The notes beneath the pieces are model-generated. The model had not been told where the DNA came from, made no database searches, and saw only the letters and a list, made by a program, of their open reading frames with translations. From positions 1-64,000 of the forward strand of contig NZ_JACB01000032.1 in assembly GCF_000520975.1 (NCBI RefSeq): a stretch of DNA of 64,000 nucleotides. Direction: 5' to 3'. The stretch comes from Aquimarina megaterium XH134 (lineage in GTDB: Bacteria; Bacteroidota; Bacteroidia; Flavobacteriales; Flavobacteriaceae). Position numbers and translations under genes: made by a program. Below, piece after piece: positions 1-9,400 of this stretch. The first letter of the stretch is position 1. Each line of letters opens with the position of its first letter.

Positions 1-857
1 GGAATCGGAACCCCATCCTTAGACCATTCATAAGTGAAATCAGGATCAGTAACACTAGTGGTTAATATTTTTACATCACTGGGACAAAAGGATTGTGGTG
101 AAGGTTCATTAATACGTACTGTTGTATCATTAAAATCAATAACACCTATACTTGCACGATTAAAAGCGAAATTTCTCGTACAGTCACCAAAATCAATTTC
201 AACAAAATATCTACCTGATCGATTTACATTTTCTAAGGTAGCTCCAGACTCTCCAACGATTACATCTGCATCTTCAATACTAGTATTATTAATATCTGTG
301 TTAAAATACCAAATGTACCTGGAAAAATCTGCAGGCATAATAGTTAACGTTGCTGAATCACCATCGCACAAAGCTACAGAGTTTGCACCAACAACAGGGC
401 CATTTAGAGTAAAGCTATTAGACGAAGAATCAAAATAATAAATAGGGATGTTTTCTTGTACTGTACTTAAAATAGAACTTGCAGGTACATTAACTCGTAA
501 GCCATAATTTTCGCCTTGTAAATCTGTGGGAATAGCAAAAGAAGGAAATTCGATGTCTCCCCCAGGAGGAATACCTATTGGCGTAGTAAATCGTGTTAAA
601 ACTCTTGTAGCATCATTAGAAAAAACACCATTCTCATCGGATAATTCTAAAACAAATTCTGTACCTGTAGCAAATAAAATGTTTGCCTTAGCTATAGCTT
701 CCCGATTAGGTTCTTTCTGATCGACACAAAGCTTTTGTATTAGAAGAGGTGTTCCTTCTAAAGTAAAAATTGGAGGATCAATTTGAGCTTCTGCTCTTAA
801 CGATGAGAGCAGGATAATAGTAGCAATTAATGATAATAAATTGTATTTTTTTATCAT
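1..857 (-). CDS. Secreted surface protein, N-terminal part (cut by window edge)
   Basis: The reading frame is open from the ATG at 857 to the window edge, giving 285 codons without a stop; the 3' end lies outside. Residues 1-25 form a signal peptide ending AEAQ. The mature part is beta-rich and has a segment around residues 145-205 (CDGDSATLTI, then a Trp-Tyr-Phe strand and GRYFVEIDFGDC) that looks like the Ig/PKD-like modules of large flavobacterial adhesins exported by T9SS. No C-terminal sorting signal can be checked because it is missing. Seen: signal peptide, open frame, paired cysteines. Inferred: cell-surface or secreted adhesin-like protein. Specific function unknown. Confidence 0.75.
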   Translation of the reverse strand, partial: MIKKYNLLSLIATIILLSSLRAEAQIDPPIFTLEGTPLLIQKLCVDQKEPNREAIAKANILFATGTEFVLELSDENGVFSNDATRVLTRFTTPIGIPPGGDIEFPSFAIPTDLQGENYGLRVNVPASSILSTVQENIPIYYFDSSSNSFTLNGPVVGANSVALCDGDSATLTIMPADFSRYIWYFNTDINNTSIEDADVIVGESGATLENVNRSGRYFVEIDFGDCTRNFAFNRASIGVIDFNDTTVRINEPSPQSFCPSDVKILTTSVTDPDFTYEWSKDGVPI

Positions 858-1316
858 AATATCACATTTATGATTAATATGATTAAATAATATTAGAATA
901 ATTACAGGTTTGTATACAGAAAATAATGAAGTGCATTTCCTGATTTTTAAAGCACTAGCAGATAGTATTGTAAAACATACAATAACAAAGACTATTCATG
1001 GTTTTAGATTTTAAGATTATTCCTACAAATTTATAAGGAAATTTTTCTTCCAAAAACTATGAAGTGTTAATTTTGTGTTATTTAACAATCTATAATTAAC
1101 TGAATATCAATCAATTAGTCTAATGTATTGTTTTTTATAACAAACACATTATGAGTATCTTAGTCCTCAAATAGTAGGTTAAAAAAACATGTATTTGATC
1201 AATCAAAGTGATAATAATAAAAGCATTTTTGCAACTATGATATCATAAGAAATCTAACTATAAAAAATGATAGATTTACACTCACATATAATACTAAAAT
1301 GAATATTTAGGCATTA
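858..1316. other. AT-rich gene-free stretch
   Basis: No open reading frame of useful length on either strand. It lies upstream of the truncated surface protein and downstream of the OmpH-like gene, so it should carry the surface-protein promoter. I could not pick a convincing promoter element in it. Confidence 0.5.
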
Positions 1317-1350
1317 AAAAACCCTCATTGAGTAGTCAATGAGGGTTTTT
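1317..1350 (-). terminator. Terminator of the OmpH-like gene
   Basis: Perfect inverted repeat with 15-nt arms (1317-1331 and 1336-1350) around a 4-nt loop, GC-rich in the middle (CCCTC/GAGGG) and A/T-rich at the ends, so it gives a U-tract in either direction. It lies 20 nt past the stop codon of the minus-strand gene. Confidence 0.85.
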
Positions 1351-1369
1351 AATATTTTATAAAGAAAAA

Positions 1370-1903
1370 CTATTCTTTTGTTTCAGTAGTGGTAGTATCT
1401 CCTCCATTTAATTCCGTAAGAATCTTATCTGTAAGGTTTAATTCTTCTTTACCATACAGGATATTACTGGTTTCTGTATCTCCGTAGATATAAGTATATC
1501 CATTTTTCTTACCATAATCCTCTATAAAACTCTTCACTTTGCCTATAATAGAGTCTATCTCTGCTTGACTTCCTTGCTGAATCTCTTGCATTTTAGCCTG
1601 CTGCTCTCTTTGTAAACCTTGTTGTTTAACCATTAGCTCTTGCTCTTTCTTTTCTCTATTGGCAGCAGACATAGATTTCATAATATTTTTATATCCTTCT
1701 ACCTCAATCTGAAATTGTTTTGCCTTTTCTTCAAGCTCTGCACGCACTTCATTATTACGTTTAGTCCATTTTTCTTGCGCTGCTTTCATCTCTTTAAAAT
1801 CAGAAACAACTTTGGTGTTATTTACATAACCCGTTTTTTCTATTTGTTGATTACAAGAAGCTAAAATTAATAATGCACTTGCAACCCATACTATTTTTCT
1901 CAT
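1370..1903 (-). CDS. OmpH/Skp-like periplasmic lipoprotein
   Basis: A 177-residue protein with a lipoprotein signal (LLILASC, lipidated Cys17). Most of residues 25-125 is a charged, Gln/Lys/Glu-rich coiled coil, and the C-terminal part has the VKSFIEDYGKKNGYTYIYG type of segment typical of the OmpH family (Skp-like chaperones). Skp-type proteins hold unfolded outer-membrane proteins in the periplasm; whether this lipidated member does so is inference. It is followed by a strong terminator and appears monocistronic. The C-terminus is Thr/Glu-rich. Family assignment is fairly sure, exact client unknown. Confidence 0.75.
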   Translation of the reverse strand: MRKIVWVASALLILASCNQQIEKTGYVNNTKVVSDFKEMKAAQEKWTKRNNEVRAELEEKAKQFQIEVEGYKNIMKSMSAANREKKEQELMVKQQGLQREQQAKMQEIQQGSQAEIDSIIGKVKSFIEDYGKKNGYTYIYGDTETSNILYGKEELNLTDKILTELNGGDTTTTETKE

Positions 1904-2132
1904 TTTTCAAAAATTTAATTCTGAGCAAAAATATCAAAGTTCATGCGATGTTATTCATTATATAGTCGTAAAAAATCATATATAAAAAAAAACAATTGTT
2001 TTAATATTTTTAATATAAAAAAACTATTAAAAACAAACAAAAATAAAGCGCTCTAAGCACTTTTTAAAAAAAAGAGGTATAAATAGATATGGTTTACCTT
2101 AAAAAGAGGAAAAAAGCGTCTAAAAATAAAAA

Positions 2133-2984
2133 TTAGTCGTTTTTAAGAACATAAATATGTGAAGAATACTCACGAGATCGTTTTGCTTTAAGATTAGAAC
2201 GTAATCCAATCCAAAAAGCATTTAAAAAGTTCATTTTACCTCTTTTATATTTTTCTGATAAAAGTGATACATAAAATGAATCAAATTTCATTGGGAGTAC
2301 TTTTTCTAGCTTTAAATTTTCTTCCTCAAAAAGTTTTTGGATAGAAGTTTTAGAAAAATGCCAAAGATGTCTGGGTACATCATATGCCGCCCAAAAAGAA
2401 TTATACTGTTTTGCATCATAGGATTTAAAATTTGGAACAGCTATAATTACAAATCCATTTGGTTTTAAAAGGCGTTTTAATTCTCTAATTTGAAATTGTA
2501 AATCTGGTATATGTTCTAGAACATGCCACATTGTAATAACATCAAAACTTTTTGAATTCAAATTCACCGTTTCTGATTTTAAATCAACTCCTTTTTGTTT
2601 TGCTAATTCTTTTGCTTGATTATTTGGTTCTACTCCTTCGATTCTCCAACCTTTATTTTTTGCAGCACTCAAAAAATCACCTGTTCCTGCCCCAATATCT
2701 AAAAGTACACCTACTTGTTGATTTAATGTAGAAATAAGTTTAACCTTTTTGTTTAAAGAATATGTTTTGACCAAATGGTATAGTTTTTCAAAAAGAGATC
2801 GTTTTGAATCTGTATGAGAAATATAATCTTCGCTCTCATAATATTTACCCAATTGGTTTTCATCTGGTTTTGGAGAAGTAACCAACATATCATATTCTTT
2901 ATCATAAAGCAACTGAAACTTTTCTCCAGAAACCGTATGATCTTTACATTCGATAAAAAAATCTAAGGTTTTTTGTTTATTCAT
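2133..2984 (-). CDS. Class I SAM-dependent methyltransferase
   Basis: A 283-residue protein. Motif I for S-adenosylmethionine is LLDIGAGTGDFL near residues 93-104, and the post-motif segment DVITMWHVLEHIPD near residue 150 is typical of Methyltransf_11/UbiE-like folds. A short N-terminal domain (residues 1-90) precedes the Rossmann fold. The substrate cannot be read from the sequence. It lies 18 nt downstream of a small lipoprotein gene in the same direction, at the end of the mnmG-containing minus-strand block, so it may be cotranscribed. The fold is certain, the substrate unknown. Confidence 0.85.
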   Translation of the reverse strand: MNKQKTLDFFIECKDHTVSGEKFQLLYDKEYDMLVTSPKPDENQLGKYYESEDYISHTDSKRSLFEKLYHLVKTYSLNKKVKLISTLNQQVGVLLDIGAGTGDFLSAAKNKGWRIEGVEPNNQAKELAKQKGVDLKSETVNLNSKSFDVITMWHVLEHIPDLQFQIRELKRLLKPNGFVIIAVPNFKSYDAKQYNSFWAAYDVPRHLWHFSKTSIQKLFEEENLKLEKVLPMKFDSFYVSLLSEKYKRGKMNFLNAFWIGLRSNLKAKRSREYSSHIYVLKND

Positions 2985-3002
2985 TTATATAGATAGAAAA
3001 AT

Positions 3003-3488
3003 TTAAAATAATGGTTCTTTGTTTATATTGTTTTTAATATCAACCAAAAATGACCTGGTTTTATTATAAAACAATGATTTTGTAGAAAGGCAATTATTAC
3101 CATTAGCATCTACAATAATAATTTTTACAAAAGTTTCAGTTTTTCCTATGTGGTCTTCTGGGTTATCTCTATTAATTAAAAGAGGTGTATAATCTGTATA
3201 TTTTTCTCTGTCCACATCAAAACTTATTTTGACATTAAATCTCGTGTCAAAATCATCAAATAGTTTTGTGTCAAAATCTGATAAATTTTGATCCTTTGTT
3301 AAACCAAACTGTTTTCGCAATGAACGCTTCGCTTCTTCTGGATACATGTTGGGTTTAAAAAGAAATGATTCTTCATTGAACATGTTCTCGGTTTCAATTC
3401 TAAAATTATCAATCTGTCTTACTTTGTGTGTTGTGATACACGAATAAAACGAGAATAAAGTAAAAAATAATATAAAAGTATTTTTCAT
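3003..3488 (-). CDS. Small lipoprotein of unknown function
   Basis: A 161-residue protein beginning at the ATG at 3488; the frame extends two codons further but only through TTG. The N-terminus MKNTFILFFTLFSFYSC is a lipoprotein signal. The rest is mixed alpha/beta with no motif I recognise; it has a conserved-looking segment RFNVKISFDVDREKYTDY and one more cysteine near the C-terminus. It sits between a parS-like site and the methyltransferase gene. Function unknown. Confidence 0.7.
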   Translation of the reverse strand: MKNTFILFFTLFSFYSCITTHKVRQIDNFRIETENMFNEESFLFKPNMYPEEAKRSLRKQFGLTKDQNLSDFDTKLFDDFDTRFNVKISFDVDREKYTDYTPLLINRDNPEDHIGKTETFVKIIIVDANGNNCLSTKSLFYNKTRSFLVDIKNNINKEPLF

Positions 3489-3546
3489 CAACAAATTTCT
3501 TGTGTTTTGAAATTAGAAAAACTCATAAACATCTTCTAACAAAAAA

Positions 3547-3562
3547 TGTTCCACGTGGAACT
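3547..3562. other. parS: parS-like centromere site (A)
   Basis: Contains the perfect 14-bp palindrome GTTCCACGTGGAAC (3548-3561) and matches 15 of 16 bases of TGTTCCACGTGGAACA, the ParB-binding sequence known from several bacteria. It begins right at the stop codon of the 3561-4040 gene. Confidence 0.85.
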
Positions 3563-4040
3563 ATTCTTTAGATCTGTCATAAATTTCTACTCCCAAAAGC
3601 TCACTTAACTCATTAGCCTTTTCGGAAGCTTTATCATACTTTTCTGTTTTATAAAGTGTAAAATTCTTATTTCCGGTAAAAAAACGTACTACAATTTTAG
3701 GAGATCTTTCTTTTGTTCCAATTGCACTAACAGCACCCCACTCGTTATCTAAACTAAAAGAAGTTGAAAAAACCGAAATGTAATCTGGATATTCTAAATT
3801 GAGCTTTATTTTAAAAACAGGAAAACCGAAAACCGAAAAAAGTTTTTGATTATCAAAGTCTCCACTAATTTTATAAGAAACAGAATATCCAAATATAATT
3901 AAAGACGAAAGTAAAAAGAGCAATCTAGATAAAATTGACTCTTCTGTATAAAAAAGAAATGACACAGAAACCATCAAAAATACAACAGAAAGAATTCTTA
4001 CTTTTAAAGGTTTTTCTTGTTTACAAAACACACTATCCAT
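3561..4040 (-). CDS. Small membrane protein of unknown function
   Basis: A 159-residue protein with two hydrophobic segments near residues 12-32 and 34-53, then a soluble C-terminal part of about 100 residues with beta character. The fold of this part, a PH-like or DUF-type domain after two membrane helices, cannot be named with confidence. Its ATG overlaps the mnmG stop codon in a TAATG arrangement, which indicates translational coupling to mnmG. Its own stop codon abuts parS site A. Function unknown; location is the inner membrane. Confidence 0.75.
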   Translation of the reverse strand: MDSVFCKQEKPLKVRILSVVFLMVSVSFLFYTEESILSRLLFLLSSLIIFGYSVSYKISGDFDNQKLFSVFGFPVFKIKLNLEYPDYISVFSTSFSLDNEWGAVSAIGTKERSPKIVVRFFTGNKNFTLYKTEKYDKASEKANELSELLGVEIYDRSKE

Positions 4041-5911
4041 TACCTACCCATATAAACTAAAAGCACAGAAATATCACTTGGCGATACTCCACTAATTCGC
4101 GATGCTTGAGAAACGGTTGCCGGTTTAATTTTAGACATTTTCTCTCTTGCTTCAAAAGATAATGATTTCAGTTTTGTGTAATCAAAATTCTTAGGAATTT
4201 TTACATCCTCAAGCCGGTTTAATTTATCTGCATTGTTTTTTTCTTTTTCGATATAGCCAGAATATTTAACCTGGATCTCTGTTTGCTCTAAAACTTCTTT
4301 ATCCAAATTATTCTCCTCTATATAAGTAGAAACTTTTTTAAAGTGTCTTATATCATCCAAAGTAATCTGAGGTCGAGAAAATAATTTAAACATTTTTCCG
4401 CTCTGGTTGATCGGTGATGTTTTCTTTTCTTCTAAAACAGGATTTGCTTCTTCTGGAGAAACACTTGTGTCTTTAAAAAACTGAACAAAAGCACTTGCTT
4501 TTTTTTCCTTCTCTTCCATTCTTCTCATTCGATCATCTGAAGCTAATCCAATCTCATGAGATTTTGGTGTAAGTCTAAAATCTGCATTATCTTGCCTTAA
4601 TAAGGTTCTATACTCTGCACGTGAAGTAAACATTCTGTAAGGCTCTTCTGTTCCTTTGGTTATAAGATCATCTATTAAAACGCCTATATATGCTTCGCTT
4701 CTTTTAAGAATAAAAGATTGTTTTTCTTTTACTTTTAGAGCTGCATTTATTCCTGCCATTAATCCTTGAGATGCTGCTTCTTCATATCCTGTTGTTCCAT
4801 TAATTTGTCCAGCAAAAAACAATCCTGAAATCAATTTTGTTTCTAAAGTATGCGTTAATTGAGTTGGAGGAAAGTAATCATATTCTATAGCATATCCTGG
4901 TCTAAAAAATTTCACATTTTCAAAACCTGCCACAGACTTCAAGGCTTTAAATTGAACATCTTCTGGCAACGATGTAGAGAATCCATTTACATAAACCTCT
5001 ACGGTATTCCATCCTTCAGGTTCAACAAACAATTGATGTCTTTCTTTATCAGCAAATCTATTAATCTTATCTTCTATAGACGGGCAATACCTAGGTCCAA
5101 TACTTTTAATTCTACCATTAAACATTGGAGATCGATCAAAACCTTCTCGTAATAGATCATGTACCTCTAAAGAAGTATAAGTCATATGACATGATCTTTG
5201 TTTAGTAAGTGGTGTCGTTAAATTTGTATAGCTAAATTTTTCAGGATTATCATCTCCCGGTTGCTCAATCATTTTAGAATAATCCAAAGATCTTCCATCT
5301 ACTCTTGGAGGAGTTCCTGTTTTCATTCTACCGGCATCAAAACCAAAATTAATCAACTGTTCTGTTATACCAGTTGCCGCTTTTTCACCAGCTCTACCAC
5401 CACCAAATTGTTTTTCTCCAATATGAATTAATCCATTCAAAAATGTTCCATTTGTTAGCACAACAGTCTTCGCCTTTATTTCTAATCCTAAAGAAGTTTG
5501 AACTCCTTTTATTTTTCCATCCTCGACTAAAAGCCCGCTCACCATCTCCTGATAAAAATCCAAATTAGGGGTTTGTTCTAACAACAATCTCCACTCTTCA
5601 GCAAAACGCATTCTGTCACTTTGAACTCTTGGACTCCACATTGCAGGTCCTTTTGACTTATTCAACATTTTAAACTGTATCGCAGTACGATCACTCACGA
5701 TTCCACTGTATCCACCAAGTGCATCTATCTCTCTTACGATTTGCCCTTTTGCAATTCCTCCCATAGCAGGATTACAACTCATTTGCGCAATGTTTTGCAA
5801 ATTCATTGTAATAAGCAAAGTGCTACATCCTAAATTGGCAGCTGACGCTGCCGCCTCACTTCCGGCATGACCTGCACCCACCACTATAACATCATACTCC
5901 TTATCAAACAT
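4040..5911 (-). CDS. mnmG: tRNA uridine-5-carboxymethylaminomethyl modification enzyme MnmG (GidA)
   Basis: A 623-residue FAD enzyme, the usual length. With MnmE it installs the cmnm5 group on the wobble uridine of tRNAs. The FAD-binding glycine motif VVGAGHAGSEAA lies near residues 10-21. The family cysteine is in SCNPAMGG near residue 47, and the second in GPRYCPSIEDK near residue 276. GGRAGEKAATG and the C-terminal helical domain with SGVSPSDISVLL are also typical. The gene starts 15 nt from a parS-like site and its stop overlaps the start of the next membrane protein. mnmG is often origin-linked in bacteria, which agrees with the parS cluster. Confidence 0.97.
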   Translation of the reverse strand: MFDKEYDVIVVGAGHAGSEAAASAANLGCSTLLITMNLQNIAQMSCNPAMGGIAKGQIVREIDALGGYSGIVSDRTAIQFKMLNKSKGPAMWSPRVQSDRMRFAEEWRLLLEQTPNLDFYQEMVSGLLVEDGKIKGVQTSLGLEIKAKTVVLTNGTFLNGLIHIGEKQFGGGRAGEKAATGITEQLINFGFDAGRMKTGTPPRVDGRSLDYSKMIEQPGDDNPEKFSYTNLTTPLTKQRSCHMTYTSLEVHDLLREGFDRSPMFNGRIKSIGPRYCPSIEDKINRFADKERHQLFVEPEGWNTVEVYVNGFSTSLPEDVQFKALKSVAGFENVKFFRPGYAIEYDYFPPTQLTHTLETKLISGLFFAGQINGTTGYEEAASQGLMAGINAALKVKEKQSFILKRSEAYIGVLIDDLITKGTEEPYRMFTSRAEYRTLLRQDNADFRLTPKSHEIGLASDDRMRRMEEKEKKASAFVQFFKDTSVSPEEANPVLEEKKTSPINQSGKMFKLFSRPQITLDDIRHFKKVSTYIEENNLDKEVLEQTEIQVKYSGYIEKEKNNADKLNRLEDVKIPKNFDYTKLKSLSFEAREKMSKIKPATVSQASRISGVSPSDISVLLVYMGR

Positions 5912-5925
5912 AATTTCTATTCAAT

Positions 5926-5941
5926 TGTTCCACGTGGAACA
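5926..5941. other. parS: parS-like centromere site (B)
   Basis: Exact 16-bp TGTTCCACGTGGAACA palindrome, 15 bp upstream of the mnmG start codon. It is the first of three sites with centres about 41 and 49 bp apart. Confidence 0.9.
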
Positions 5942-5960
5942 CCATTTTATTATTCAAAAA

Positions 5961-5988
5961 AACAGTTGTTCCACGTGGAACAACTGTT
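5961..5988. other. parS: parS-like centromere site (C), extended palindrome
   Basis: Exact TGTTCCACGTGGAACA at 5967-5982. The symmetry continues outward six bases on each side (AACAGT / ACTGTT), giving a perfect 28-bp palindrome. It lies in the non-coding gap between ybeY and mnmG. Confidence 0.9.
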
Positions 5989-6010
5989 GCTTTATTACCA
6001 CTTATTCTAC

Positions 6011-6036
6011 ACTAATGTTCCACGTGGAACATTAGT
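6011..6036. other. parS: parS-like centromere site (D), extended palindrome
   Basis: Exact TGTTCCACGTGGAACA at 6016-6031 inside a perfect 26-bp palindrome. It overlaps the last codons and stop codon of ybeY, so the site itself encodes the C-terminal residues MFHVEH. Confidence 0.9.
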
Positions 6037-6431
6037 AGTTTTTCATTTTCCTTTTGTCTCATAAGCTTTTTCTCTTTTTCCAGCTTATCCTTATAACCGC
6101 AAAAATGCAATATACCATGTATCAAAACCCTTCTCATTTCTTCCTCAACAGAAACCATAAATTCCTTTGCATTCTCTGCTACTCTTTCTTCAGAAATAAA
6201 TATATCACCATTCAATTGATTACCCATTGTGTTATCAAAACTTATAATATCAGTGAATGTATCATGATTCAAAAAATCTTGATTAATTTTAAGTAGATAC
6301 TCATCATCACATAAGATAAAATTTATCTCTCCTTCTATCTTGTTCTCTGACGAAATAACAGCACTAATCCAAGAAGATAATGCAGTCTCATTTGGTAGCT
6401 CTATATTTGTCTCGTAAAAAAAATTAATCAT
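6012..6431 (-). CDS. ybeY: Endoribonuclease YbeY (rRNA maturation factor)
   Basis: A 139-residue metal-dependent RNase needed for 16S rRNA 3'-end maturation and ribosome quality control. The zinc-site motif is HGILHFCGYKD near residues 104-114; the third ligand position is Asp rather than the His of the E. coli motif, as in other Bacteroidota members. The start codon overlaps the end of the upstream DUF4175 gene by 8 nt, so the two are translationally coupled. The last codons are formed by a parS-like palindrome, which fixes the tail as MFHVEH. Length is normal for the family, slightly short. Confidence 0.93.
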   Translation of the reverse strand: MINFFYETNIELPNETALSSWISAVISSENKIEGEINFILCDDEYLLKINQDFLNHDTFTDIISFDNTMGNQLNGDIFISEERVAENAKEFMVSVEEEMRRVLIHGILHFCGYKDKLEKEKKLMRQKENEKLLMFHVEH

Positions 6432-9400
6432 TATCTTTCTTGAAATACTCTTGTACCTTTTGCTTATAATTTTGTCGCAAAGGTAATACTTGTCTGTTTA
6501 ATATTTCAGTAGTATTAAAATATTGTTTTGCCTTCTCTAATTGCTGTGAGTTTTGATTGCCAAACTGTACTTGATTTGTTTTGCTTTCTCTTTTTTCTTC
6601 TTCACCTTGTTCTAAAGTAGCATCTTCTAGTTTCAATAACTCATGTTTTAAATTAAGCATTTTTGACAATGTCCTTTCATTAAATCCTTTTTCCAACAGT
6701 TCCTGCTCAACCTCTTCCATTTTACGCAACAAACTACTTCCTATCTTATTGCCTTTTCCTTCTTTTCTTATCTTATCCTGTAAAGCATTTCTAAGCTGTT
6801 GCTGTTGTTTATATATTTCATATAATTCACCATTCATATCTTCTTTCTGCATCTGCGATTCTCCTTCTCCATTTTTATCATTACCATCCTTTTTATTGCC
6901 TTCTTTCCCTCCCTTTTCATTTCCTTGTTTACCACTACCTTTATTTTCTTTACCTTGTTTTTCTCCTTTTTTGCCTCCTTTTTGTTCTCCTTCCTTATCG
7001 CCTTTCTTCTTTCCTTTTTCTGCCCCCTCTTCCATCTTCTTATTTAATTCTTCTTGTTTCTTTATAATGTCTGGTAATTGAAATTCGTTAGAGCCACTTT
7101 TACCTTTGCTTCCTGATGCTGACATGCTGTTTTGCATCTGATCCAAAGTTCTGCTTAGCAAATATGCTAAATCATTCGAGCCAGTAACGGTATACTGTTG
7201 ATTAGCCGAACCCTGAACAACTTGGTTTTCTGCCAACCTCTCTAATGATTTATCTATATTAAATTCTATATCAGTTAATTTTTGTGTTACCACTTCAGTT
7301 ATCTGCGGAGTACGTAACGCTAAAGCATAAAGACTATCATCTATGTGTATAAAATTCTCTCTTAATATACTTTGCTTTCTTAGCTTAGAAGAATAGCTTG
7401 GGTTATTAATATCTATACCCCTAAACTTCTTCATTAAACCTTCTTGTCCAATAGAAAAATCAACCAGATTGTCTAAAATCTGTCTTAACATCTCCATATC
7501 TTCTTGCTGCTGTTCTCCTCCCGCCATTTGCATTTGCATCATCATACCATTGCTCATCTGTTTCATTTTCTGAGCAGCACTTTTCTGGTTCTTCTTAGCA
7601 TCTGATTTATTTTCTTTTTCCAGATTTTCACTTGCCTTTTGTTGTTCTTTTTTTATTTCATTTTCATCATCCTTTTTCTGATCTAGGCTCATTGGCTTTT
7701 TTAAATCCTCATTTTCCTTCCTAAGTTTTTCCATTTCCTTTTGGAAATTTTCAAACTCTTTATTCAATTCTTCCTGTTTTTCTTTTGTGTTTTCCTCTTC
7801 TTTTTTCTCAGACAATTCTTCTTGTCTTTTGGATAAATCTTCTAACTCTTTAACCAATTTTTCGTGTTTTTCTATTACATAATACCGTTTGGTTAATTCT
7901 AATAATTGTTCCAGGTTTTTCTTCAAGCTTTTATTTTCTTTACCTAGCTCTTCTAGTTTTTTTGTTAGTTCTTCCTTTTTAATTTTATCTGCTAAACGTT
8001 CAATTTCTTCCAGCAGTTTTTCGTTCTTTTTTAGTTTTTCCTCGTTTCTTTCTAGCCTTTCTTTTAATGCATCTTTAAAAGGTTCTTCTTTTTCTTTATT
8101 CTCTAACTGATCAAGATTATCTTTTAATTTTTTAGAAAAATCCTGCATCATTTTCTCCTGCTCTTTTTGTCTTTTCAAAAAATCCTCAAGTTTTTTCTTG
8201 TCATTAAAATCTAAATTCTTTTTCTCTTTTTGCGTTTTACTCAAACTTTTTAATTCCTGTTCCTGCTCCTTAAACTTGTCTAATGACTTATTCAATCCAG
8301 AAATTGTTTCATTCTGTTTTTTTAATAAATCATCTTCTCTCTCTTCTTTTGTGAGCTGTCTAAAATTGAACACCTGGCTTTTTGTACTCTTATAATTATG
8401 AATTACATCGTTATCAAAAACCTCAAAATAAAACTCATAATTATGCCCTTCTATTAAATCAATTCCAGCCGGAAAAGCATAAATAAATTCATCAAAAACA
8501 GCTTTATTAATTGCTATATTTTTAATCTTAATATCGGATGCATTATCCTGGTCGTAATATACCAATCGCAGTTTATTTAATCCATAGTCATCACTTATTC
8601 TACCGAAGAAATAAATGGTTTGATTATCTACAGAATCTTTTTCAGATTTTAAATTCAACTCTGGATATTGATCTTTAATCACATTAAGATTAAACGCCAA
8701 ATTATCATAATCTTTTACATTCTGGTTAGACGTAGTGATTTGGTAATCCAAATTAGAATACACCTGTTTTTGATAAGAAAAATCTGTTCCATTTTTTGCC
8801 AAAGGAATAACAGAATCCTTAGTTTTTAATTCTACCTTATCTGTGTTTCTTGTGTAAACAACCCAATTAACTTTTGTTCCTTCTGGAATAGTTGCATTAC
8901 CCGAACTTTTTAGAATTTCATCTACTTTCTTAGTATAACTCGGATAGTCCAATTTCATTTCAAAATTAAGTAAAGCTGGAATCGGAACCACTGATAAACG
9001 ATATGGTATCGAATTTACTTCGTTCGCACTTATAACAAATTCTAAAGATTCTTTTGGTTGAATAAATCTATATTCAAACTCACCCAAGCCTACATTTTTT
9101 AAAAAATAAATTTCATCATTATATGTAATTGTAGCATTATCAGGAACTATATCACCAGCTGTTTTTACCTTAAGAACAAAATCCTTATTTTCAAAAGCGT
9201 TTAAATTTTTATTAACTATAAAAAATTGAAAAGGTGCAGGTGGCTCGTAAGCAACTTCATAATTTACCACTCTTTTATAACTATCAGAAATCCAACCTGT
9301 TTTATTAAAAAGAAATAATAGTAGGAATATAGCTACAGGAATTGCCGCATATTTAAGATATTTAGCATTCTTTTGTAAGTTAATAGCTAGCTTAAAAGGG

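Noticed and set aside
6581-8395. Several plus-strand frames rich in Ser, Phe and Leu opposite the DUF4175 gene
   Set aside because: They are complements of Glu/Lys-rich coiled-coil codons; no start context or family similarity.
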